Source: Egaibacter sp046050465
GTDB lineage: Bacteria; Pseudomonadota; Gammaproteobacteria; Burkholderiales; Burkholderiaceae_C
DNA: 34,015 nucleotides
Direction of reading: 5' to 3'
Assembly: GCA_046050465.1 (NCBI GenBank)
Contig: JBJOPS010000017.1
Coordinates: forward strand, 1-34,015
Each line of letters starts with the position of its first letter. The first letter of the stretch is position 1. The notes under the pieces were generated by a model. That model saw only the letters and a list, made by a program, of their open reading frames with translations. It had not been told where the DNA came from and made no database searches. Of this stretch, positions 23,769 to 31,709 are shown one piece after another. A program made the translations under genes and the position numbers.

Positions 23769-25856
23769 TCAGCCCTTTGAGACCTCTTCAACTTCGACCA
23801 GGCAGTCGTAAAACGTTGGAGCCCGCCCCATGTCGGTCAGGCGCTGACTCGTCACTTCGTTTACATTTTTGCCATCCATGCCCAGTTTGCGCCACCAGAT
23901 GCCCAAGCCAACGACTACGCCGGGACGGGCTCGTCTTGAAATTTGAACTCGGCAACGGTATTCCCCCCGCAGGTTGTAAACCCTGACGATGGAACCTGAT
24001 TGAATGCCTCTGGTTTGAGCGTCCTGTGCGTGAATTTCCAGCAAAGGCTCTCCTTCGATATCGCGAAGACTCGTTACGTTCACAAATGTGGAGTTCAGGA
24101 AGTTGCGTGCAGGAGGTGAGATCATCGCCAAAGGAAAGTGCGCCGAAGTGCCGAATGCCTCGTGGTTGGGCACATGATCGGGCAAACCATCTTTGCCTTC
24201 ACCAGCCAGTCGAGCACTGAAAAACTCACACTTTCCGGATGGCGTGGGGAAATTCCCTTGCGCGAAAGGTGTCTCCGGCATCACTAAAGATGCAAATCCC
24301 TGACTCAGAAGCTTCTCAAAGTCGACACGGGCGCCATACGCTGTGCGGCAGAGAGTGAGGTCGTCTTCGCGAAAACAAGCCTCATTGAACTGCATGCGAT
24401 GTGCCAGTTCCCGAAAGATTTCTGTATTCGGCTTCGCTTCGCCTACAGGAGCAATCGCCGGTCTATTAAGTAACACATCTGTATGGCCATAACTCAAGTG
24501 CACATCCCAATGTTCCAGCTGGGTAGTGGCCGGCAGCACATAGTCGGCATAGTCGGCGGTATCCGTCTGGAAATGCTCCAGTACGACGGTGAATAGATCT
24601 GGTCTTGCAAAGCCCTGAACTACCTTGGCAGACTCCGGCGCAACCGCAACCGGATTACTGTTGTAGACAATCAGTGCTTCTATCGCAGGTCCAAACGACG
24701 TGGATGCCGGTCGCAGGAGGTCGGCTCCAATCGTGCTCATGTTGATGGTGCGCGGTGTCCGGCCATTCAGCAGGTCATTGCGTTGCAGCGCCTCACGATC
24801 AACGGGGAACATGCCGGAGCTTGACAACAGGACCCCACCTGCCCGGTGACGCCAGGCGCCGACCAGCGCTGGCAGGCAAGCGATGGTGCGCACAGCATTG
24901 CCTCCGCCACGCACCCGCTGCAGGCCATAGTTCATGCGAATGGCTACCGGTTCACCCTGCATCGCGCACGTGCCGTAATCTTTGGCCAGGGAGCGGATTT
25001 GTTCGACCGGGATGCCGCAGATCACCGCCGCACGCTCGGGGCTCCACTGAAGGGCACGCTCGCGCAACAAATCCCAACCCAGCGTGTGCTGCTCCAGGTA
25101 GTCGTGATCCAGCCAGTCATGCTGGATCAACTCATGCATGATGGCTAACGCAAGTGCTGCGTCCGTGCCGGGCAAGAGCGCAATGTGCTCATGGCATTTG
25201 TCGGCGGTTTCACTGCGGCGCGGGTCAATGCATATTAGTTTGGCGCCATTGCGTTTGGCTGCCTGGGCGTGCCGCCAAAAATGGACGCTGCTGGCGATGG
25301 CGTTGCTGCCCCAGATCAGGATCAGTTTCGATTCCGCAAAAAACTCCACCCGCATCCCGACCTTGCCACCCAATGTGTGGGTGAGCCCTTCGCCCCCCGC
25401 CGAGGCGCAAATGGTGCGGTCCAGAAAAGACGCGCCCAGTTTGTTGAAGAACCGGGCGGCCATGCTTTCGCCCTGCACCAGGCCCATGGTTCCCGCATAG
25501 CTGTAGGGCTGGATGGCTTGTGCCGCCGCGGGGCCGCGCGATGCAATTGCCCCCAGCCGTGCAGCGATGTCATTCAACGCTTTTTCCCAGCTAACCCTTT
25601 CAAACTGCCCCGAGCCTTTGGGGCCTGTGCGTTTAAGGGGGTATAGCAGCCGGTCAGGGTGGTAAGTGCGCTCGGTATATCGGGACACCTTGGTGCACAG
25701 CACGCCAGCGGTATGAGGGTGCGCAGCGTTGCCATTCACCCTCACGGCAACGCCGCTTTCTACAGCCGTGGCGAGTGAACAGGTGTCCGGGCAATCATGT
25801 GGGCACGCGCCAATGACGATGGTTGATGACCCCGGCTTCTCCGTCGCTGTATTCAT
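23769..25856 (-). CDS. Molybdopterin-dependent oxidoreductase with N-terminal [4Fe-4S] site
   Basis: The 695-residue protein belongs to the DMSO reductase/formate dehydrogenase-like superfamily (bis-molybdopterin enzymes). C18, C22, C26 and C54 (CPHDCPDTC...LCTK) make the iron-sulfur site. The core follows, with FERVSWEKALNDIA, LIWGSNAIASS and a YNSNPVAVAPES-type cofactor region. The C-terminal cofactor-binding barrel carries VNVTSLRDIEGEPLLEIHAQDA. No Tat signal is visible, so a cytoplasmic enzyme is likely. I chose the ATG at 25856 over an upstream TTG. The substrate cannot be read from the sequence, and no redox partner gene is adjacent. It is divergent from the amidohydrolase gene. Confidence 0.88.
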   Translation of the reverse strand: MNTATEKPGSSTIVIGACPHDCPDTCSLATAVESGVAVRVNGNAAHPHTAGVLCTKVSRYTERTYHPDRLLYPLKRTGPKGSGQFERVSWEKALNDIAARLGAIASRGPAAAQAIQPYSYAGTMGLVQGESMAARFFNKLGASFLDRTICASAGGEGLTHTLGGKVGMRVEFFAESKLILIWGSNAIASSVHFWRHAQAAKRNGAKLICIDPRRSETADKCHEHIALLPGTDAALALAIMHELIQHDWLDHDYLEQHTLGWDLLRERALQWSPERAAVICGIPVEQIRSLAKDYGTCAMQGEPVAIRMNYGLQRVRGGGNAVRTIACLPALVGAWRHRAGGVLLSSSGMFPVDREALQRNDLLNGRTPRTINMSTIGADLLRPASTSFGPAIEALIVYNSNPVAVAPESAKVVQGFARPDLFTVVLEHFQTDTADYADYVLPATTQLEHWDVHLSYGHTDVLLNRPAIAPVGEAKPNTEIFRELAHRMQFNEACFREDDLTLCRTAYGARVDFEKLLSQGFASLVMPETPFAQGNFPTPSGKCEFFSARLAGEGKDGLPDHVPNHEAFGTSAHFPLAMISPPARNFLNSTFVNVTSLRDIEGEPLLEIHAQDAQTRGIQSGSIVRVYNLRGEYRCRVQISRRARPGVVVGLGIWWRKLGMDGKNVNEVTSQRLTDMGRAPTFYDCLVEVEEVSKG

Positions 25857-25866
25857 GGCGATATTG

Positions 25867-25883
25867 TCCGGCAAAATGCCGGA
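25867..25883. promoter_or_regulatory. Palindrome TCCGGCA-AAA-TGCCGGA in the divergent gap
   Basis: Perfect 7-bp arms flank AAA in the 78-base space between the divergent oxidoreductase and amidohydrolase genes. The position suits an operator serving one or both. No T-run follows. The regulator is unknown. Confidence 0.45.
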
Positions 25884-25934
25884 ACGAAGCTTGGCAGCAC
25901 ATCAGACGCCAGACTGCGATCAACAGGAGGATCC

Positions 25935-27143
25935 ATGAAGGTTCTTGATTCCATCGTCACCCAGGCAGCGGGCATCGCCAGCCTGCGACGCGACATCCAT
26001 GCGCACCCCGAGCTGTGCTTTCAGGAGGTGCGCACCGCCGATCTGGTGGCCGCCAAGTTGACGGAGTGGGGCATTCCCATTCACCGCGGGCTGGGAACCA
26101 CGGGGGTGGTTGGCATCGTCAAAAATGGCACCAGCAGTCGGGCCATTGGCCTGCGCGCGGATATGGACGCGCTGCCCATGCAGGAATTCAATACTTTCGA
26201 CCATGCCAGCACCCATGCCGGCAAGATGCACGCGTGCGGGCACGACGGCCACACCGCCATGTTGCTGGCGGCGGCACAGCATTTTGCGAAAAACCGCCAT
26301 TTTGACGGCACGGTCTATCTGATCTTCCAGCCAGCCGAAGAGGGTGGTGGCGGTGCCCGGGAAATGATCAAGGACGGCTTGTTCGACAAGTTCCCGATGG
26401 ACGCTGTGTTTGGCATGCACAACTGGCCGGGCGACCAGGTAGGTCGCTTTGCGGTGAGCGCCGGGCCAGTCATGGCCTCCAGCAACGAGTTCAAGATCAC
26501 CATTCGCGGCAAAGGTGGTCACGCGGCCCTGCCGCACAACGGGCTCGACCCGGTGCCCATAGCCTGCCAGCTCGTGCAGTCCTTCCAGACCATCATCACC
26601 CGCAACAAAAAGCCGGTGGATGCCGGTGTGATCTCGGTCACGATGATCCATGCCGGCGAGGCAACCAATGTCATCCCGGACAGCTGCGAGCTGCAAGGCA
26701 CCGTGCGCACATTCAGCTTTGAGGTGCTGGACATGATTGAGCGGCGCATGAAGGAAATTTCGGAACACACCTGCGTGGCTTTTGGCGCGATCTGCGAGTT
26801 TGAATTTGTCCGTAACTACCCACCCACCATCAACTCGGCAGGCGAGGCAGCCTTCGCTGCGAAAGTGATGACTGACATCGTTGGTGCAGCTAATGTCACG
26901 GCGCAGGAGCCGACGATGGGTGCGGAAGACTTCGCCTACATGCTGCAGGCCAAACCCGGCGCCTATTGCTTCATTGCCAATGGCGACGGCAGCCACCGCG
27001 AAATGGGCCATGGCGGCGGCCCCTGCATGTTGCATAACCCCAGCTACGACTTCAACGACGACCTGATTCCGCTGGGTGCCACCTACTGGGTCCGGCTGGC
27101 GGAGGCCTGGCTGGGCGGCGCCCAGCCGGTTGGCGCGTCATGA
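25935..27143 (+). CDS. M20-family amidohydrolase (hippurate hydrolase-like)
   Basis: The 402-residue cytoplasmic metalloenzyme hydrolyses N-acyl amino acids or related amides. The M20D features are visible: RRDIHAHPEL (18-27), LRADMDALP (73-81), the metal-binding ACGHDGHTAML (C101, H103), FQPAEEGGGG with E135/E136, H162 in GMHNWPG, and the lid domain beginning FKITIRGKGGHAALPH. A consensus AGGAGG site precedes the start. Its stop overlaps the next start as ATGA. The exact substrate is not determined; annotations such as hippurate hydrolase in this family are often loose. Confidence 0.9.
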   Translation: MKVLDSIVTQAAGIASLRRDIHAHPELCFQEVRTADLVAAKLTEWGIPIHRGLGTTGVVGIVKNGTSSRAIGLRADMDALPMQEFNTFDHASTHAGKMHACGHDGHTAMLLAAAQHFAKNRHFDGTVYLIFQPAEEGGGGAREMIKDGLFDKFPMDAVFGMHNWPGDQVGRFAVSAGPVMASSNEFKITIRGKGGHAALPHNGLDPVPIACQLVQSFQTIITRNKKPVDAGVISVTMIHAGEATNVIPDSCELQGTVRTFSFEVLDMIERRMKEISEHTCVAFGAICEFEFVRNYPPTINSAGEAAFAAKVMTDIVGAANVTAQEPTMGAEDFAYMLQAKPGAYCFIANGDGSHREMGHGGGPCMLHNPSYDFNDDLIPLGATYWVRLAEAWLGGAQPVGAS

Positions 27144-28237
27144 TCGGCATTGCCGATGCCTTTGCAGCCAGCTATGCCAAAGCGCGGGTCAAGTTTCTGG
27201 AGGCTGCGGCCACTGCCGGGCTGACGATCGCATCGTTCAACCACCCGCTGCCAGGGCGGGACGGCGAGACGCTGGCCATGGATGTGGCCCTGTCCGGCCG
27301 GGCTGACGCAGACAAGCTGCTGATCGTCTCAAGCGCCTGCCATGGCGTTGAGGGCTATTGCGGTAGCGGCGTGCAGGTGTTCGCGCTGCACGATGCCGAG
27401 TGGCTGGCCAAAGCCCGTCAGCACGACGTGGCCGTGCTGTATATCCACGCGCTTAACCCCTACGGCTTTTCGCACATTCGCCGCACCACCCACGAAAACG
27501 TGGATCTGAACCGCAATTTTCAGGACTTTGCCCAGACCTTGCCCGCCAACGAGGCCTACCGGCAATTGCATGCCCTGCTGTTGCCAGACACGTGGCCGCC
27601 CACGGCGGAGAACACAGCAACCATCCAGCGGTATGTGGGTGAGCATGGTTTGCGCGAATTTCAGGCTGCCGTCACCCGCGGGCAACACGCTTTTGCCGAC
27701 GGCATGTTCTATGGCGGAGCGGCACCCACCTGGAGCAACACCGCTTTCCGGCAGGTTTTACGCCAGTTTGGCCGCCGGGCCGGTCGCATCGGCTGGATCG
27801 ACCTGCACACCGGGCTTGGCCCCAGTGGCGTGGGCGAACGTATCTTTTCCTGCCGGGACGACCCGCAGGCCCTGGCCCGTGCGCGCGCCTGGTGGGATGG
27901 CGGTGGTGCCACGCCCATCACCTCGTTTTACGACGGCTCATCCACCTCGGCCCGCCTGACCGGGCTGATGTGGAGCGCCCTGTACGATGAATGTCCACAG
28001 GCCGAATACACAGGCATCGCGCTGAAATTTGGCACCGTACCCATCACCGACATGCTGGATGCGCTCCGTGCCGAGCACTGGCTGCACAACCATCCGCAGG
28101 CGCCCCCAGAGCAGGCAGTCGGCATCAAACAACGTCTGCTGGACGCGTTTTATACCGATACCGATGCCTGGAAGGGGCAAATCATCAGTCAGGCCCGGCA
28201 ATCGATGTTTCAGGCCGTAGAAGGTTTGAAGGCTTGA
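27140..28237 (+). CDS. DUF2817 (M14-like) putative carboxypeptidase or deacylase
   Basis: The 365-residue protein matches the DUF2817 group of M14-fold zinc enzymes. The probable zinc ligands are H68 and E71 in SSACHGVEGY and H223 in WIDLHTGLGPSG, with the conserved NPYGFSHIRRTTHENVDLNR between them. No signal peptide is seen. It overlaps the amidohydrolase gene by four bases, so the two are translated together and may act in sequence on a peptide-like or amide substrate. That pairing is inference. Confidence 0.85.
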   Translation: MIGIADAFAASYAKARVKFLEAAATAGLTIASFNHPLPGRDGETLAMDVALSGRADADKLLIVSSACHGVEGYCGSGVQVFALHDAEWLAKARQHDVAVLYIHALNPYGFSHIRRTTHENVDLNRNFQDFAQTLPANEAYRQLHALLLPDTWPPTAENTATIQRYVGEHGLREFQAAVTRGQHAFADGMFYGGAAPTWSNTAFRQVLRQFGRRAGRIGWIDLHTGLGPSGVGERIFSCRDDPQALARARAWWDGGGATPITSFYDGSSTSARLTGLMWSALYDECPQAEYTGIALKFGTVPITDMLDALRAEHWLHNHPQAPPEQAVGIKQRLLDAFYTDTDAWKGQIISQARQSMFQAVEGLKA

Positions 28238-28252
28238 TTTATAAGAGAAATC

Positions 28253-28301
28253 GGCCTCTAGCCCTGGTCGGATATGCGTGAGTAGCTATAAAATATATAG
28301 C
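28253..28301 (+). repeat. Dispersed 48-bp repeat, copy B (intergenic)
   Basis: GGCCTCTAGCCCTGG begins the copy, with ATATGCGTGAGTAGCTAT in the middle and ATATAGC at the end. It aligns with copy A in ubiA, and both have the order AGCCCT, ATATGCG, AGCTATA, ATAGC. It lies between the convergent DUF2817 and coaX genes, where its small hairpin could influence transcript ends. Confidence 0.7.
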
Positions 28302-28355
28302 ATATTACCGGGCCCACCAGGCGAAGCGCCCATTGCCCCCGTGCCAATCGTGTGA

Positions 28356-29123
28356 TCAGGCTGCAAAGCGGGTTTCAGCCAGCACCAGAAGACCGTCAAA
28401 GATCAGGTTGTCTACCAGTTCAAACCGGACTGACATGCTCGGCGCCATTTTCCAGCCCGCACCGCCCGTCATGACGCACAGGGGTTTGACACCACAATGC
28501 GCCTGCAGGTGTTGAACCATGCGCTCAACCGCACCAGCAATGGCGAAGGTGCCGCCACTGGTGAGTGCGTCGCTGGTGTTGGTGGGAAATTCCCGCACGT
28601 CGCCAGTAGGTACGTGCAGACCGGCCGTGCCAGCCTCCAGCGCCCGCAGCATGATGCCGTGCCCTGGCAGGATCAGGCCGCCCAGAAATTTGCCGCTTGC
28701 ATCAATCGCCTCCACTGTGACCGCTGTGCCGACCATTACCACCACCATGGGACGAGGAGACCCCTGATTCAGCATGAGCCGGTGCGCGCCGATCATGGCC
28801 ACCCACCGGTCAGCGCCCAGACGGGCCGGGTGGTCATAGCCGTTGACCAAACCGGCCTCTGCCTCACTGGAGACAACCCATTGGGGCGCAATGTCCCACA
28901 GTTCCATCTGCTCCTCAACCCGGCGTTTGACCGCGTCGCCAGCCACGATGCACCCCAGCATGTGGTCAGGCGTTGCCAGTTTGGCCCAGGGGCCTTCGGA
29001 GAGTTTTTCGATGTTTTCCAGAAATTCCGCGCCGTGTGCCAGCATGGCCGCCCAAGTATGCCCGGCATCATAAAGTGCCCATTTCAGTCGTGTGTTGCCA
29101 ACGTCAATTGCCAAAAATGTCAT
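28356..29123 (-). CDS. coaX: Type III pantothenate kinase
   Basis: The 255-residue cytoplasmic enzyme carries out the first step of coenzyme A synthesis, the phosphorylation of pantothenate. It has the ASKHA-fold motifs of CoaX: AIDVGNTRLKWALYD (about 5-19), GADRWVAMIGA, VVMVGTAVTVEAID and GGLILPG. I chose the ATG at 29123, since MTFLAIDVGNT is the family start; the longer open frame is not used. The third motif reads VGTAVT, where aspartate often precedes GT in homologues. Confidence 0.93.
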   Translation of the reverse strand: MTFLAIDVGNTRLKWALYDAGHTWAAMLAHGAEFLENIEKLSEGPWAKLATPDHMLGCIVAGDAVKRRVEEQMELWDIAPQWVVSSEAEAGLVNGYDHPARLGADRWVAMIGAHRLMLNQGSPRPMVVVMVGTAVTVEAIDASGKFLGGLILPGHGIMLRALEAGTAGLHVPTGDVREFPTNTSDALTSGGTFAIAGAVERMVQHLQAHCGVKPLCVMTGGAGWKMAPSMSVRFELVDNLIFDGLLVLAETRFAA

Positions 29124-29160
29124 GGCAGGATTATGCGGTTTTATGGCGCCCCGATAGAGC

Positions 29161-30351
29161 TTATCCCTGACGCCACGGCAGACCATGAAAACGCCAGCCA
29201 CCTTTATGCCCGCGTTGTGCCAGGGCATCCGGATCTCCTTCAAAGCCTTCCAGAATGTTATAAGCTTCCAGCCCCAACTCGGTAGCCCGCTTGGCCGCGG
29301 GGATGGAGCGCAGACCGCTTCGGCACAGCAAGACGATTTTTTTGCCTTGCGAGGCTGCAGCAAGAATACCATCGTCGTAAGCAACGTTCATTGCCATACT
29401 TGGCCACTGTTTCCATGCCAGATCGACTGCACCGGGAATAAACCCGACCCATGCGCGCTCTGCATCAGTACGAATGTCAACCAGTACGGCCTCACCAGAT
29501 TGCCACCATGCGTAGGCCAACCGGGGGGAAATGTCACCCGCGTAACCATGCGCTGGCTGAACTTCGTCTTTTTCCTGTGCTTGATGGGTGCCGGATGGCG
29601 TAGTTGTATCGCCTGCATCGTGACGAACAGCGGGCACCAAACCAGAGCGCTGATTGGCCGGCACAGCCTCATCTAGTCGTTTGGGTTTTGGAAGATTTAA
29701 CGCCCCCATGAGACTGACAAACTCTTCCAGGCTGCGGCCCGTTATGCGCGCATTGCCGACTTTCTCGGCGCCAATGGTAGATTGTGTCTGACCCTTGTAA
29801 TCATGCCCGGGCCATACGGTCGTGGTGTCAGGCAATAAAAACAACACGTTCGTGATGCTGCTGTACAGCGCAGATGCGCTGCCTGATTGAAAATCAGTGC
29901 GGCCACAACCACCAATTAACAAAGTATCCCCAGTAAAGACATGCGTTTGCTCAACGCTGCCCCAGCCCTGTTTCCACACAAAACTCATACTGCCCGCTGT
30001 ATGGCCTGGCGTGTGCAAAGCAGTGATGTATTGGTTGCCAAAGCTAAGAACATCACCATCTTTGAGCTGCTTGCTCGCGGTGGTGATGCCGCATGCGTCT
30101 GGTGCAGCGGTTTGCGCGCCGGCATGCTCGGCCAAGCGGCCTGCACTGGTGATGTGGTCGGCGTGGGCGTGGGTTTCGAGCGCCCAGACGAGTTTGAGGC
30201 CGTAATGCCGCAAAACCTCCAGATCGCGATCCAACTGGTCGTCAACTGGGTCGATGATGATGGCCGGTCGTGGCGACTGGCTTGAATTTTCGTCAAAAAG
30301 CACATAGGTGAACGTACTGGAAGTCGGGTCAAACAGTTGAACAGGGTTCAT
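29161..30351 (-). CDS. Persulfide dioxygenase-rhodanese fusion protein
   Basis: The 396-residue protein joins an ETHE1-type metallo-beta-lactamase-fold domain (about 1-235) to a rhodanese domain (about 275-390). The iron and fold motifs are THAHADH (60-66), HTPGHT (113-118), D142 in TGDTLL and H183 in PGHDY. The rhodanese active cysteine is C343 in LLCRSGLRS. Such fusions oxidise glutathione persulfide to sulfite and exchange sulfane sulfur with thiosulfate, detoxifying sulfide in the cytoplasm. It lies 36 bases after the repressor gene on the same strand, and almost certainly shares its promoter. Confidence 0.9.
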   Translation of the reverse strand: MNPVQLFDPTSSTFTYVLFDENSSQSPRPAIIIDPVDDQLDRDLEVLRHYGLKLVWALETHAHADHITSAGRLAEHAGAQTAAPDACGITTASKQLKDGDVLSFGNQYITALHTPGHTAGSMSFVWKQGWGSVEQTHVFTGDTLLIGGCGRTDFQSGSASALYSSITNVLFLLPDTTTVWPGHDYKGQTQSTIGAEKVGNARITGRSLEEFVSLMGALNLPKPKRLDEAVPANQRSGLVPAVRHDAGDTTTPSGTHQAQEKDEVQPAHGYAGDISPRLAYAWWQSGEAVLVDIRTDAERAWVGFIPGAVDLAWKQWPSMAMNVAYDDGILAAASQGKKIVLLCRSGLRSIPAAKRATELGLEAYNILEGFEGDPDALAQRGHKGGWRFHGLPWRQG

Positions 30352-30387
30352 GGAGCGTGCTTTGTTGAATTGTTTTCAAGGTTGACT

Positions 30388-30633
30388 TCATGCGAACTTC
30401 GTCAGCATTTTTGCGATATGGGCTGGTGACGAATCATCTTGCTCCATCATGCAGGCGACCATCGCAAAAAAGGTTTTGTCCAAGGCTTTACGCGCGGCTG
30501 AGAGTTGCTGCGCAATCTGTTCACAGTCTTGATCGTACTCAATCAGGCGCTGTATGCCCCGTAATTGGCCCTCAACCCGGGCCAAGCGTGAGCGAATAGC
30601 TTTTTTCCTGAGCGGATCTGTCAGTTTGGACAC
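30388..30633 (-). CDS. CsoR/FrmR-family transcriptional repressor (DUF156)
   Basis: This 81-residue all-helical repressor has the family pattern RLARVEGQLRGIQRLIE (16-32), C37 at the conserved sensor position, and the SAARKALDK helix. The second cysteine is C61. By hand alignment it sits one position before the histidine found in copper- or formaldehyde-sensing members, which is methionine here. Having exactly two cysteines and sulfur genes as neighbours points to a persulfide-sensing, CstR-like role rather than copper sensing. An AAGGA ribosome site precedes the ATG. It probably binds the palindrome just upstream and represses both flanking units. Confidence 0.88.
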   Translation of the reverse strand: MSKLTDPLRKKAIRSRLARVEGQLRGIQRLIEYDQDCEQIAQQLSAARKALDKTFFAMVACMMEQDDSSPAHIAKMLTKFA

Positions 30634-30658
30634 ATTGAATCCTTATTGCAAAATATTT

Positions 30659-30684
30659 ACCATATACTGCATGGAGTATATGGT
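30659..30684. promoter_or_regulatory. 26-bp palindromic operator for the sulfur module
   Basis: The arms ACCATATACT (30659-30668) and AGTATATGGT (30675-30684) are perfect inverted repeats around GCATGG, whose inner CATG is also palindromic. It lies between the divergent repressor and transporter genes and overlaps the -10 box of the leftward promoter. The TATACT...AGTATA core resembles CsoR-family operators in layout. The best candidate ligand is the adjacent repressor. Confidence 0.8.
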
Positions 30685-30703
30685 GGTAAGCTTGTTGTTT
30701 CAA
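30675..30703 (-). promoter_or_regulatory. Promoter of the repressor/dioxygenase unit
   Basis: On the minus strand TTGAAA (plus 30698-30703) and TATACT (plus 30675-30680) are 17 bases apart, each one base off consensus. The -10 box is inside the palindrome, so bound repressor would block it. A rightward promoter (TTTACC at 30656, TATGGT at 30679, 17 bases apart) also overlaps the palindrome but is weaker. Confidence 0.7.
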
Positions 30704-30758
30704 CTTATTGCATCACTCATGTCCGGATTTTGGACTTTTTAAAACTTGAAAGCACAAC

Positions 30759-31202
30759 ATGAACTCAGATTTCCTGGGCTTGCACCCTTTCCTGCAGTCC
30801 GCTGTTGGTGGCGTGATGATTGGTGTTGCCAGCTGGTTACTGCTTGCATCGCTAGGGCGAATCGCCGGTATCACTGGTATTTTGGGTGGTGCTTTAGCGC
30901 CAGCGCCAGGGGCTCCCAAAGATGAACGCGCTTGGCGCTGGGCGTTTGTGGTCGGCTTGATCGGCATGGGAGCGATTGCAGCGTTTGTATTGAAGGCGCC
31001 TTCCCTGGTCACACCACGTCCTTTTCCGTTGTTGATTCTGGCTGGGTTGCTGGTTGGTTTTGGCACGGTCATGGGCTCTGGCTGTACCAGTGGCCATGGG
31101 GTATGCGGTATTGGCAGGCGCTCGGCTCGATCCATCATTGCCACCATCGTTTTCATGTCGACCGGGTTTTTGACGGTCACACTTCTTAAATTATTGGGAT
31201 AA
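30759..31202 (+). CDS. YeeE/YedE-family transporter subunit, PmpA-like
   Basis: The 147-residue inner-membrane protein has four predicted helices and the YeeE/YedE signature GSGCTSGHGVCGIGRRS, with C109 and C116. Members of this family carry thiosulfate or other sulfur compounds; the two-gene form is often called PmpAB. The next gene starts three bases after its stop and supplies the second half. It is divergent from the repressor across the palindrome. Import or export of a sulfur species is inference. Confidence 0.87.
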   Translation: MNSDFLGLHPFLQSAVGGVMIGVASWLLLASLGRIAGITGILGGALAPAPGAPKDERAWRWAFVVGLIGMGAIAAFVLKAPSLVTPRPFPLLILAGLLVGFGTVMGSGCTSGHGVCGIGRRSARSIIATIVFMSTGFLTVTLLKLLG

Positions 31203-31205
31203 GAC

Positions 31206-31646
31206 ATGATTAAAAAAATGCTATTTGGTCTGGCGGCTGGTACTTTGTTTGCTGCTGGCCTGGTGGTTTCCGGGATGACGCAGACCTCCAAAGTTATTGG
31301 GTTTCTGAATTTTGGCGGGATAGTGGCACCTGATCGTTTCGGCGCATGGGATGCCAGCTTGGCTTTTGTGATGGGTGGAGCCTTGCTGGTCACACTCATT
31401 GCGTTTGCTATCACTCCCGCCCCGGGGCGTCAACCTTGGGCTGCAGAAAAATTTGATTTGCCTGCACGCAAAGATATGGATACCAAACTGATTGCCGGTG
31501 CCGCCATGTTTGGCACAGGATGGGGCTTGGCTGGCTACTGTCCTGGCCCGGCATTGGCGTCCGTTATTTCAGGGGGCATAGATGCCTTGATTTTTGTAGC
31601 TGCTTTGCTGGCGGGCTTGCTAATAGCTAAAAAATTGAAGGTTTAG
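31206..31646 (+). CDS. YeeE/YedE-family transporter subunit, PmpB-like (DUF6691)
   Basis: The 146-residue membrane protein is the partner of the gene before it. The N-terminal GLVVSGMTQTSKVIGFLNF and the cysteine motif GLAGYCPGPAL (C112) are characteristic. There are four predicted helices. The two half-size proteins together correspond to one full YeeE-type transporter. The 3' end of the gene contains a possible reversed copy of the dispersed repeat (31591-31627). Confidence 0.87.
   Translation: MIKKMLFGLAAGTLFAAGLVVSGMTQTSKVIGFLNFGGIVAPDRFGAWDASLAFVMGGALLVTLIAFAITPAPGRQPWAAEKFDLPARKDMDTKLIAGAAMFGTGWGLAGYCPGPALASVISGGIDALIFVAALLAGLLIAKKLKV
31591..31627 (-). repeat. Possible dispersed repeat copy D (reverse orientation, end of the pmpB-like gene)
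   Basis: Read on the minus strand it gives GCTATTAGC, then CCAGCAAAGCAGCTACAAAAA, similar to the CCAAAGCAGCTACTAAAAA part of copy C. The match is partial, so this copy is tentative. Confidence 0.4.
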
Positions 31647-31659
31647 ACAAACAGGGGCA

Positions 31660-31687
31660 CAATTGACGTTTACGTAAACGTCAATTG
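31660..31687. promoter_or_regulatory. Perfect 28-bp palindrome upstream of icmF, probable operator
   Basis: CAATTGACGTTTAC and its exact reverse complement meet at 31673/31674 with no mismatch and no spacer. It lies 22 bases before the icmF start, and TTGACG within it could serve as a -35 box. It resembles, as I recall, the TTGACGT..ACGTCAA-type sites linked to LiuR/LiuQ control of branched-chain acyl-CoA degradation. There is no T-run, so a terminator is unlikely. Confidence 0.75.
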
Positions 31688-31709
31688 CACTTGACTCGGA
31701 GCCTGACCC

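Noticed and set aside
25920..27035. Long minus-strand open frame (371 codons) across the M20 amidohydrolase gene
   Set aside because: The plus-strand frame has complete M20 motifs and a consensus ribosome site. The opposite frame has low-complexity His/Ala/Gly-rich composition typical of antisense to a high-GC gene.
28497..29285. Plus-strand open frame of 262 codons opposite coaX
   Set aside because: CoaX motifs on the minus strand are clear; the composition of this frame is that of an antisense shadow.
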